Below are positions 38,408 through 49,900 of a stretch of DNA of 64,000 nt, piece after piece. Below the pieces are notes generated by a model, which made no database searches, was not told the DNA's origin, and saw only the letters and a list, made by a program, of their open reading frames with translations. The translations under genes were made by a program, and so were the position numbers. The stretch comes from Cucumis sativus (Eukaryota; Streptophyta; Magnoliopsida; Cucurbitales; Cucurbitaceae): assembly GCF_000004075.3 (NCBI RefSeq), contig NC_026656.2, positions 1,984,001-2,048,000 of the forward strand. Reading direction: 5' to 3'. The first letter of the stretch is position 1. Every line of letters starts with the position of its first letter.

Positions 38408-41227
38408 TCAAGGAAAATAAGTAAACCAATTAACAGCCACAGCCCCTAAGAAAACCACTGGCCAAATAAAAGAAAAACAAGCCACAGAACGAGCCAACCC
38501 AGCAAACCCTGAATGTTCTGCCATCACTGCACTTGTCCCCAACATGAATGCAAACACCATAAACCAAACAGAAGTACCTGTCAAGAATGTAACCCATCTT
38601 CTAGGGTAACTGAACCCGGAATTCGCCCCGAACAATCCCGTAAAAAATGTGACGAACATCGACGCCGCCGCAAACCCGAAAGACAAAGCATCAGATAGCA
38701 AATACAATCTAAAATATTTTTCCTTCCGTAGTACCGCCATCCCATCACTTTGGTATCCACCGGGAACTTGGAAGGCAGCGCTGAAGGTAACTGTTGCAAT
38801 AATAGTTGCTACAACAAGATTTGCATCCGATAGTTCGCTCCATATTTGCGATTTCTGAAGTTGATTACTGCCTTTATTATTGTTAAGAACAATGGCTCTA
38901 TTGATTTCTTGTTCTGTGACATTTGGTTTTGGTTCCTCTTTTTCAAGCAATGGATTATAGCTTTTTGATTTTCTAGCTAGCACTTGCTCCATTCCTCGTA
39001 AAGCTCCATTAAATTCCAAACGTGCTATGCTGAAAGACTGCATATTTTACCAAGTGAAATAAATATCAAAAATTTGTAAAACCTTGCGTCTTTTTATTTT
39101 TTATTGTATAATCTCCCTCCACTATTTTTTTCATCTTTTCACAAATATATATATCTTAGAATGTCTTCGCATGTGTTGTTGAACTAAAAAGATTAACATT
39201 TTCGAACTATTTCATCAGTGTCAATAAAATATCCATTTTTTTAAGCTAACTACTTTAATTTTTCCATGAAATTGTCCAACACATGGATAATAATAACATA
39301 GGTTTTAATAGGAAAAAAAATTTAAATGGGTTGCAATTTAGTTTCTCATATCTTTTAATATATATAGCCTACAAGATTATATGATATTTTAGATATAACA
39401 TTTTATTAAGATAAAAAATCACACTACCAATTTGATGTGATAAAAGTAATATTTAGGTGGAGAAGTCCATAATAGTCTCCATTTTTCTACAAATACCAAA
39501 AATATCATTTAAAAATTTTTAAAATAAAAAATAAATTGACACGTCGCAGTGTAGCACCTCTTCATGTTGCACCAAAAGTTTTTTCCTTATTTGATTAACC
39601 CTTTTGAGTTTTGTCTGTATATAACTAATGTGCCATTCTGATATTGCAAATAGAACATTTTCTAATGTATATTATCAATGTAGCCATCTATTAGTGATAG
39701 TATGTACGTTTATAGATGTTTATGAGTATTACGTCATTTTCATTTTCATTAGCAACAGTGCATTGATAGACATTTGTACCGATAAACATTTTTTTCCAAT
39801 GATTTTCCAGAAAAGATTAAAAGATATATATATATATATAATACTTGCATTCATAACGATGAGGAGGAAACATACCTTTTCATACCAACTAAACTTGGGA
39901 TTCAATCGAATGATATCATTTGTAGTAAAGCCAGCGTTGTTCATAATCTTCTTGTCTACTCTCCCATGTGAAGCCAACAACATGATCGTAACATAGTCCC
40001 CAACAATGGCAGCAACGTGCAAAGGAGTGTTCCCATCAATGTCCTTTTGGTTCACCAAGTTTCTAAAGCTTCTCAACCCCGAGATCCTTCGGACAGTGTA
40101 GGCCTGCCGGTTAGCGACCGCAACATGGAGGACTGTTTGGTCCTTTGAGTCCAATAGCTCGCAGCTGTCGGGACAGAGCCTTGCAAAGGTTTTGAGGACG
40201 GCGGAACGGCCTTCTTTCGCGGCTAAGTGCAAGGCCGAGTCGCCATTTTTGTCTTTCTCATAAGCAGTGGATGGTTTATGGTTTAGTATTAGTTCGACGA
40301 GTTCCTTGGAGCCGAGGTAGGCAGCGTAATGAAGGGGAAGCCATCCGTAAATGTCGGGTTCTATAAGAATGTTTGGGAACTTGTCCAACACCTTCTGAAT
40401 AATATCTGTAAAGTTTGATTAAAGGGCTCCTTGAATCAGATAAAAGCTATATTTGACTTGTTTTTCAAAAGGAAAAATTAATGATAGTGCAAGAGATACT
40501 TTTGCATTGGAGAAAAAAAGAACACAGAGTCTTTTGTGATGATTTTGGAAAGGGTAAAAAGTGGTTTTTTTCCATTTAGAAAAAACAGTATTTTTCAAGT
40601 AATTTGTTAATTTTGACAAATATTTCTTTAGATTGATGGATATTTAACATTGAGTATCCAAAATTGATAGGAAGTGATTTTTGTAAACAAAGAATAAAGT
40701 TTTAAAATATATATTTTTTTAATTTAACCTAAAATAATTATTATAATTAACCATTGCTAGCCTTTGGTCCTTCCAATCAAAACTTTCACTCTAATTATTC
40801 TTTTCCATGCAATTCTACATGATATCAACTTTTAAAATACCTAAACTGATTATAAAAAGAAAAAGAAAGCAGAAACATTTAGAAATTTAAAAGATCAACA
40901 ATAAGTGCAGAAAGGAATAATAGAGTTATTTTGTACCTTTTTGAGAGGGCCTAAGTTTACAAGTGATTTTCCTTTCCCAATAAGGCAAACCCAGCACTTG
41001 TGGAAGGAAATGGTTGACATATAACACTGGAAGAGCCAGATACACTCTAAGTGGAGTCTCAATCAGATTCTGTGTATACCCTATCAACAATAATCCAAAA
41101 CGGGTAAAAAATAATTATGTGAACTCAGAACAATCAAGTATTGTAGAGGAGTCTCGCTAGAAGAGCCTAATTTGTATCCGTATTCGAATTTATGTTACTT
41201 ATGATGGACTTAGATAACATGCTAATA

Positions 41228-41263
<36 letters not shown>

Positions 41264-41926
41264 TGTATCAAGAAACTTACGTTTGAGGGTTCGAATGATA
41301 ATGGCATGAAGAACATTGGCGCCATCTCTTCCTCCGTACAAGCAATTCAAATCCACTTTCAGAATCTCTTGTGCAATCTCCAAATAATCCTCCTCCACCG
41401 CCACAAACAGCGGAGATTCTCTGACTCCGTTCGCGTACATCACCAGCTCCGGACGTTCCTTCACTAAAAGCTTCGCAATCTCACCATAGCCGTTCCTCAC
41501 AGCATCATGAAGCGCAGTGTCCTTCTCCAAATTCACCATCCTCAACAACTCCTTATCTCGATAATCATCGGCCTCCAAATCATCACCAAAACGACACTTC
41601 TCAGCACATTCAATAAGATGCTCCGCAACTTGGAAGCTCCCTAGCCTCGCAGCCAGATGCAGCGCAGTGTCCTTTTTTGAGTTCATCGCGTAGAGAATCG
41701 GAGGGTGACGGTGGATGATCTCCTCGGCAATGCTTTTCTGATTGAAGGCAGCGGCCACATGGAGAAGGGTGTTGCTCTGGATGGTGGTTTGGAGGAGAAG
41801 AGAAGGGTTGGAGTTGATTAGAGAAATGAATTTGTTGTAGTCCCCTGAGCTTACACATTGGTATAACTCAGAATTCATGGATTCAGAATGAGGAATTTGA
41901 AGAGTTGCAGAATTTTTGGATTCCAT
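38408..41926 (-). CDS. Ankyrin-repeat membrane protein with PGG domain, 649 aa
   Basis: Four coding exons: 41926-41281, 41080-40937, 40405-39876 and 39037-38408, all GT-AG and in phase. The start is the ATG of MESKNSATLQ; the upstream in-frame TTG is not a start. Exon 1 has about five ankyrin repeats (NTLLHVAAAF, DTALHLAARL, DTALHDAVRN, ESPLFVAVEE, ANVLHAI). Exon 2 (144 nt) is a linker with YTQNLIETPLRVYLALPVLY and LPYWERK. Exon 3 has four repeats (WLPLHYAAYL, DSALHLAAKE, QTVLHVAVAN, NTPLHVAAIV). Exon 4 holds the PGG domain (ANLVVATIIATVTFSAAF, VPGGYQS) and about four membrane spans. Family members act at membranes in defence and stress signalling; the specific role here is unknown. Intron 1 has a long (AT)n run at 41231-41260. 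The decayed relative at 43.4-45.1 kb shares its exon plan, including the 144-nt linker exon. Confidence 0.9.
41231..41260 (+). repeat. (AT)n microsatellite in intron 1 of the 649-aa ANK-PGG gene
   Basis: About 15 AT units, roughly 20 bases inside the donor site on the - strand. Similar AT runs occur in the cluster near 39828-39840, 42411-42422 and 45163-45183. Confidence 0.9.
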
Positions 41927-41989
41927 GTCCAACGTCAATCAACAACAAAATATAGGAAGCAAGTAAATATATATATATAGCCAAGGGAG

Positions 41990-43370
41990 TAATAAAATTA
42001 TATTTAAATAGAATTGTATATTAGATATAAATATTTTAAAAGAGGTAGTTGCCTTGGATTGAACTCATAACTCATAATTCATCCTTTCATATTTTTATGT
42101 TCTCTTTATACCTATAATCCATAATGGTTTGCATTATCTCGGTTTTTACATCCAATCATTATCAAGGGCTACATTATGGTGGTCTTATTGTGTCAAATTA
42201 GTTAACATGCATTCAATATGCTATAGTGTTACTTAGCTTATTTTACTATAAACATTACATATAGAATCACAAACTGAAAATTTTAAAAGAATCTAATAAT
42301 TGGCACATATTATTCAAAGTGGTTTTAGAAACATAAAATTTCAATATTCTCCATACATTATTATACAATTTTCTTATATTTGAAAGTAATTTGAAACTTA
42401 AGGGTGTATATATATATATATATTGGTTTAAATATCACATCAGAATTGTACAATTACAGTACATGGTTTTATTGGTAAAAGCCAAATCTTTTTTAAATTT
42501 CTGTGCCACTAACAGCCATTAATTGTTTATTTAATTATATTTTTGCATACATTTGCTATTCTTTACTTGTCCTCTGTATACTCTAGACACATCTTCTTTT
42601 AGCATAAAGTGAAAGGTGATGACAACAAGATTTATTCAATCATAGAGATCAAAGAAAAGAATGGATAATATCAAGTATTGAAAAAGGCAAAAAGGAGGGC
42701 CCTTCCCATTTCATTTTTCTATGCTATATGGAATGAACAAGACAAGAATATGCCCCCTAAAGAAATTAAATATATTTTATTGGCTTAACAAAGCTGCCTC
42801 CCATGCACCAATGGAATATCTATCTTTACGTTACGTTGTTAATTAGCAATATATATATATCCACTTTTTTTTCTTGATCAATTTATATGTTACCATGTCC
42901 TATAATATATATATGAGCTAATATCATTACTACATTTTTCTTTCTTTTTTTTCTATTTATAACTTGCATTATTATATGCTAAATAAGAAATATTATGTCT
43001 TTCCTAGCTAATGCAACTATATAACCGTTGAGATCCAAATTACATATGTGATTTAGTTCTTTTTATTCCACATGTATTGTGTCTAAATAAATAGTCTCAA
43101 TTACACCATTGTCTAAACTTTCTAATTAATTGGTATATGAATACAAGTCTTGTGACCTTTCATACATAAATAGTTATATTGATCAAATCAATTGAGCTTA
43201 CTAATTAATTTAGTTTGGTTTTTTCTTAGAAGATATTATGGGAGAAAATAATTGTAACGCGCACATTTGTTACACCCTTATCATATATATCATATATCCC
43301 AAATCCATTAACAATACATTTATTCAAAAGAGATCAAGTAAAACCCCTAATCTTGATCTCTCACACATCA
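41990..43370. other. AT-rich intergenic DNA within the ANK-PGG cluster
   Basis: No supportable gene. The stretch includes the promoter side of the 649-aa gene and AT runs near 42410 and 42850. Confidence 0.55.
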
Positions 43371-45069
43371 TCAAGTAAAATAAGTAAACCAATTGACAGC
43401 CAAAACTCCTAATAAAAACTCAGGTGAAATAAAGGAAATACAAGGCACATAACGAGCCACCCATCCACGCTTTGAGTGTTCATCCACAGCTAAACTCGTC
43501 CCCATCATGAATGCAAACACCATAAACCAAACAGACAACCCTGTTAAGAATGTCATCCATCTTCTCGAGTACGAACCAACCCCGAACAACCCCGTAAAAA
43601 ACGTGATGAACATCTATGCAGCCGCAAACCCAAAAGATAAAGCATCATACAACATGTATAATCTAAATTGTTTTGCCCTTCGTAGTACTGCTATACCATA
43701 GTTGTTGTATCCGCCGGGAACTTGAAAGGCAGCGCTGAAGGTTACCGTTGCAATAATCGTCGCCACGACTAGATTGGAATCAGACACTTGGCTCCATATT
43801 TGAGATTTCTTTAGTTGTCTATTGGCTGCTTTGTTGGTATTAATGGCTTCATTGGTTTCTTGTTGTGTGACATTTGGTTTTGGTTCGTCTTCTTCAAGCA
43901 AATGTATTGAATTCCATTGAATTCCAAACATGCTACGCTGTAAGACTGCATGTTTTAATAAAGAAACGAAAAGGGATCAAAAGTATATGTATGAACATGC
44001 TAGGCTAACGTAGATTTTGTTATATTTTACAATTTTTTAAAATGTTTGATATACATTTGATTATTATTATTAATGGTTGAAATCACTTTCATTGTCTTTT
44101 TATCCACTGATTATATTTTGCAAAGAAAAAAAGCCTACATAAAATCAATAATAAAATACGTACCTTTCCGAGGAGGGCTTAGTTTGTAAGTAAACTTTCT
44201 TTCCCAGTAAGGCAGCTCCATCAGTTTTGGAAGGAACAAATTTGCATACAAAACTGGAGAAGCCAAATACACTCGAATTGGCGTCTCGAGTAAACTCTGG
44301 GTATACCCTGTTTGATAGAATAACAATAGGTTAAATTGTAAATTTGGTTCCATCTTTTGAAAAAAATTAGAATTTAGTCCTTGTAATTTAATTATAATTA
44401 AGAACTAACTACGATAACATTTTAAAACATCTTTAACTATGTATTTGTTAGAAATAACATTTTAAAAAATGATAAAAGGTTTTTATGATTTTACAAATGA
44501 TATCCTTTTTCGCCCATTGTTATAACTGGTAGTGTTATATATGCTGCTATCTAAATCAAGATCTCAATACCAAGACCAAAATATACAACTTTTGACTTCT
44601 TTTTATGGCACATTTAAACCATTACATCTTTGTTTATTCATTAGCAAATCTCGACCAAGACGACGACATGAAAGAACAAGGATGGTCGTCACCGAAAAAT
44701 CACGAACTTGATGGTTCAAACTTCAAATATTGCTAAAAAGAAGTAAAACTTTTTGTTTCACTGATATCTTTGCTATCGATGGAATGTTGAAGTTAATAGA
44801 TAAAATACTATATGAAATAAGTGAAAAGATATGAATATGAAAGGCCACCGCCGCGTGATTTCTTGGGCAATGTTCTTCATGTTGAAGATGGCTGCAACAT
44901 GGAGGATCGTGTTCTTCGAGACTGTCGTCTGGTGAAGAAGAGAAGGATCGACGTCCATTAGAGAGACGAAATTATTGTAATCTCCTGAGCTTAATTACAT
45001 ATTTGTACAAATTTGAATCCATTGATTCAGAAGGGGGATTTGGTAAGTTGTTGATTTTTGGGAATCCAT
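43371..45069 (-). pseudogene. Decayed ANK-PGG gene close to the 649-aa type
   Basis: Three pieces match the intact neighbour in order. The exon-1 piece starts at 45069 (MDSQKSTTYQIP) and loses frame early. It later regains MDVDPSLLHQTTVSKNTILH, then breaks after ITRRWP near 44830. The 144-nt linker exon is intact at 44307-44164 with both splice sites (YTQSLLETPIRVYLASPVLY). The last exon starts at 43945 with a good acceptor, but a deletion shifts its frame, and an in-frame TAG at 43614-43616 cuts the PGG domain after FGFAAA, where the intact gene has a Ser codon. The second ankyrin exon is absent; only about 220 bases separate the linker and last exons. Several independent lesions make this a pseudogene. 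The surviving splice sites might still give a spliced transcript. Confidence 0.88.
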
Positions 45070-45238
45070 GGAGAATTTCTTTGTTACAAGGAAGGAAAGA
45101 AATTAGAATTTTATATGAATGGGAAATGATTTATATGAAATTAAAGTTTACTCCCTAAAAACTATATATATATATATATATATAGTAACTTTAAGCTAGA
45201 AAAATATCAATTTAACTATAGTTTTTCTTTTTAAAATG

Positions 45239-45304
45239 TTTTTTATATCAACGTAATACAAACTATCCAAGTTTTTTATATCAACGCAATACAAACTATC
45301 CAAT
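45239..45304 (+). repeat. 33-bp tandem duplication
   Basis: Two adjacent 33-base copies (45239-45271, 45272-45304) share ATATCAACG and AATACAAACTATCCAA and differ at about two positions. They lie just upstream of the decayed ANK-PGG gene. Confidence 0.85.
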
Positions 45305-45741
45305 TGTTTAATCATAGTTTATCACATGACAAATTCTTCGATTTTCTTGTGTATAACTAGGATGTATAATTAACTTATCTAGATGAAATAATTTTAGTAC
45401 ATTCTGAATTCTTCTACCTTTTGTTAGAAATTGAACGACACAAATTGATATCTTTAATTTTACGTCAAATAATGTTTTCCAATAACATTCAAAAAGCATC
45501 AATAGTTAAGTTTTGGAAGTCAAGTCTTTCCTCACATAATGAGGTCTCTTAACTATGTTCCCTAGTTAAGTCTCTATTTCATTTTGTTTTGGTTTATGGA
45601 TAGAATTAATTTGTGTCTTTTCAAAAAAAATTCTCAATCATGTTGTTTGTGTAACTTTAGAGATTTTGAACCTTAAATTAGTAACTCAACTTCAATGGTA
45701 TAGATTATTACTCAATTTAGTAACTTAACACCTCAAACACA

Positions 45742-45853
45742 AACCTATTAACTCTCATTAATATCCCTTAACATACCCCAAGCAACTCCGATACTATAAC
45801 CTATTAACTCTCATTAATATCCCTTAACATACCCCAAGCAACTCCGATACTAC
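45742..45853 (+). repeat. 56-bp tandem duplication
   Basis: Two adjacent 56-base copies (45742-45797 and 45798-45853) differ only at the final base, so the duplication is recent or conserved. They contain AACCTATTAACTCTCATTAA and CCCCAAGCAACTCCGATACT. No coding capacity. Confidence 0.92.
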
Positions 45854-45859
45854 AGTAAG

Positions 45860-46625
45860 TTTATTAACATCACTCAAATGGCTAAACATGGCTAGGAGTA
45901 CGAACAAGAATGCAATAAATTTGTGGTTTCTTTATGTACCCTTCTCCCTCACAAATTTTCCTAATAATTACAGTTGATCAACAGTCGTTCTCATTTCTTG
46001 GAGCACTGTAGTTATTTAGAATTCCTCAAAATTGATGAGTAATAAATTTACTTTTAAAAAATTATTAATAATATATAATTGTAAAGTTCACAAACATGAA
46101 TTGGAAAGCATATTTTAAAAGGAAGAATTACGTATTTCTCGTATTTGAGTGTAGTTGAAGATTCAAATTTGATCAAAACATCGACATTGCATCCACTGTT
46201 AACAAACAAGCATTAAAATGTACTAAATTCGTAAAACAATTTAAAACCATTTCTTACCAAATTTAAGAGTTGTAAAATTAACCATTATACTATTTGGTTT
46301 GGTTAGTTAAAGAGCAACACATTAGATATAGCTTAACCAAATCAATTAAGAATATAAAAAGAACTCTAGACACTCTAATTCTCATATAAGTTCAAATCGA
46401 CAATGTTGGATTGGAGCTTCTCTGAAAATATCCATCATATGCAGTCAAAAATAAGTCGGTGCTTAAAATCTCAGAGACGCTGAATTCGCTAAACCACACA
46501 AATATAGGCTATTTTAGAGAATGATTGTAAGTCGTTCAAGTAGAGTATGTTCAAAAAAGATGATTTAAAAGGAGGCTACATGATACAAATCTTTCTAATG
46601 ATGATGTGGTTCGAGTGGCCAAAGG
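45860..46625. other. Intergenic DNA; right part probably the FLK 3' UTR
   Basis: No supportable gene. The last few hundred bases before 46631 are the likely 3' UTR and terminator region of the - strand FLK gene. Confidence 0.5.
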
Positions 46626-46630
46626 CTTAG

Positions 46631-46967
46631 TTAGTACCCATAATTCGTACCATAGACAGAGCCATATCCTCCAGCATGAGCTGCAGGGTTTGCAGGGGGA
46701 GATGCGTACACCGAACCATGAGCAGCATATGAGTTGTAGCCTTGGTCTGTAGATACCCCGGCTTGAGGCTGGGCTGGAGCTCCAGCACCGGCCATAAAAT
46801 TCTGCATCACAGTTGAAGGATTTTTAAAGGCCTTATATTGCACTAACGACTGTAGTAATGTTGCGTTCAAATAAATATTAATCAGGTCTAAAAAGGAATA
46901 CACCATCAGAAACTTATAGAGGTGAATGAAAAAAAGGAACTTATAGAATGTGAGAGACCATTTTTTT

Positions 46968-46998
<31 letters not shown>

Positions 46999-49900
46999 GG
47001 GCGAGGGGTAAGATTTCGAACCCCCTGTTTACTCCCAAACTTTAAAAAGTTCTTGGAATTTTAATTTTGTTTTGGGTCCTTGGATTGGAAGAAAAACATC
47101 AGTGTCATGACCAATGGATCTGAATATATTCAACATTTTTAAAAATTAGTTGATCGAATAAATACAATTCGGATTTTATGTGCTTTAAAAAATGATTCAG
47201 ACGAGTTCAGGAAACTATTGGACACAGTTGAAAGTTTAAAGTTCAAGAATTTATCAGACACATTGTAATGTGTTGGAAAGCGCTGGAACCTATTGGACAC
47301 AAAGTTGAAACTTAAAGAGTTTCTAGACACTTTTAAGCTGAAAGTTCATGAGCTAAACCTATACTTTAACCATTTTTTTTAAAGAAAAAACCTTTTCTCC
47401 GGCCTAATTCACAATGAGAAAAGTTTTCAATGAAAAAAATTGTCACCGACTAGATTCCCTAGTGAAATGAGATTCACATCTACACCAAGTTGTGTTCAAG
47501 TCACCACACAACTGACGCAGTACAACAAATCCATCAAACCAAGAAAAAAAATGAACTAAAAGAATTCTTAATTGAAAGTTGACTTCATATCTAAAGTCGT
47601 CATAATAGAGGAAGATGTAAAATCAAAAGGACTAGAAAAAATAATTGCCTGTATAAGTTGCTGGGCTGCTTGAACTTGAGAAGCAGTTCCACTCATTTCC
47701 ACAGTCATTTCCCCAGGGACTCCCCTTGTTTCTTGGATAGTAACAGTTGCCCCACTAGCACGACGAATATAGCTAATACTAGCACCAGCAGTTCCAATTA
47801 CAGCATCCGCAAAAGATAATGGAATCTGCATTTGTTGAGTTGTCTGCATGTAAAACAAAAAACATTCTAAGCATCTTATGATATTCAACACGTCCCCAAA
47901 GGGTATTCAGTATTCTCATTCACTGGTAAAATGCAAATCTGAAGAACGTTGAAGAAGATTTAAAGCACACAATCAGAATTACTTTGGACAAAGATTTAAG
48001 GAGTTTGCAAAATCACATTTCAAATATAGGAGTTCAAAGGCTTATCTGACCTGAGTGACAATTGATGGTGCCGACTGTGCATTTGATGCTGCATGAACAC
48101 CCATAGGAGCTTCCCTTCCATAAGCAGAAATTCCATGATGGGGCTGCTTTTCCATAACCGCTTGCATCTCAGCAGGTGGATAATAATTGTCAAATTGTCG
48201 TGGTGGTGGTGGCATGTATTGAGGAGGATTTGGTCCAAACCCAGGACCACCCCCAGCATTTGGTGGCATTCCTTGAGGCGGGCCCCAGGGTTGGTGTGGT
48301 GGCGGCGGCATGTGCTGGTCCATCTGTGGATTTGACATCTGCATCTGATTTTTGGTCGTTTGGATTGGATGGAAGAATAGGAACGTTAAGACTTCATTAC
48401 ATCTAAAAATGGAAGACGTTGAAAAATCATTAGGAAATCACACTCACATTCATTTCAAAAACTGGGATGATACTTCGATCAACAAGAAACTTTCTAAGAT
48501 GGGAAGCAATGAGTTCCACTGCTTTGTGCACACCAGCTGGATCACCTAGTACTTCAACGACTCTATCGTCTTGGAGAGCAAAAACAGGTAAATCTTCTGC
48601 AGTAATTCCCGGATGACAAAGGTAGGGACACATTGAAAAGGGAAAACTATAATTATCGATTCAGAAACAAATGAAATACAAGAAAATAAAGACATGACAA
48701 ATATAAGAATATTGAAGCAAAAAATCAAATGGCATCTGAAGAAATCCACCTGATCCAAGAACTCTAACTATACAGTTTGACTCTTCTTGAATGGATTTAA
48801 CAGTTCCACCCTGCTTCCCAATTAAACTTCCTGCTTGTGAAGCTGCTACAAGCAGCCTCGTTGAAACTTTACTTCCCGCATTGGGAGCATGAGCATTATC
48901 GCCCTCCAGACCATCAACAATGCGTTTATGAACCCTCAGAAGTCCATCCACCGCAGGAGGAAAAGCAGAATCCGGTTCGTCCTTTGCAGACACCATTACC
49001 TATTAAATGAAGCATCCCCTTTTGTTAGAACTAAAAAAATTTCACAAGTTGACCAACAACCATAAGGGGAAAGTTCAAATGAGTATGAAATAATAGAACT
49101 TAAAATTCCCTGCTCTACAGATACAAAATAGCTCATATAACAACAGATGCAAATCAAAGATAATTCATCAAATTTCAGTGCCAGCTAGTGAGCTCCACAA
49201 CAGGAAACACACATGAAATTCCCACTCCCAACCAATGAAATAACCGAATGCTTATAACATCAATTAGAATCACAATCCAAAATTTCTGAAGATGTGATTT
49301 CTTCACTAAATACACTTCTGAGAACAAATTTAACAGTAGCAGATCAGTTTTCTTACACAAACTTCCACCTGTATCAAATAATAAATGCACTCATGGACTG
49401 TGATGTGCATACAATCATAGAAAATTTTGGAAATAACAGAAAGATCACCTTTACCAATTTTCCTAGTCTACCATGAAAAATTAATTTTATCTGCAAGTGA
49501 GGACCATAAAGATGCCAGAAAATGTACACGCACAACACATAGCACTATGGCCTTCAAAAACTATTCATATTAGTTTCCACTGAAATCTCCCACAAAATGC
49601 CCAAACCCTTCCTCATCCAACTTGCTTGACTTCTTAATTAAATTTTTTAGCTCCTTGCAATTAGAATCGTAAAATTTCCAAAAGTAGGCAGACCAAACAA
49701 TTCTAAAAATGGTCTTCCAAACTACATATTTGAAAAGGCTAGTGCCAAAATGGTGAATGATTTCTTCCACCAATATATTATGCAAGACACGTCTTAGAGG
49801 CTGCAAACATATACAAGGGTAACTACCAAAGAAACCGTGCAGCAAGTGATGAAATTTGCAAGCTACCATTGAACATGGAGGTTATTTATCAGTTTTCTAT

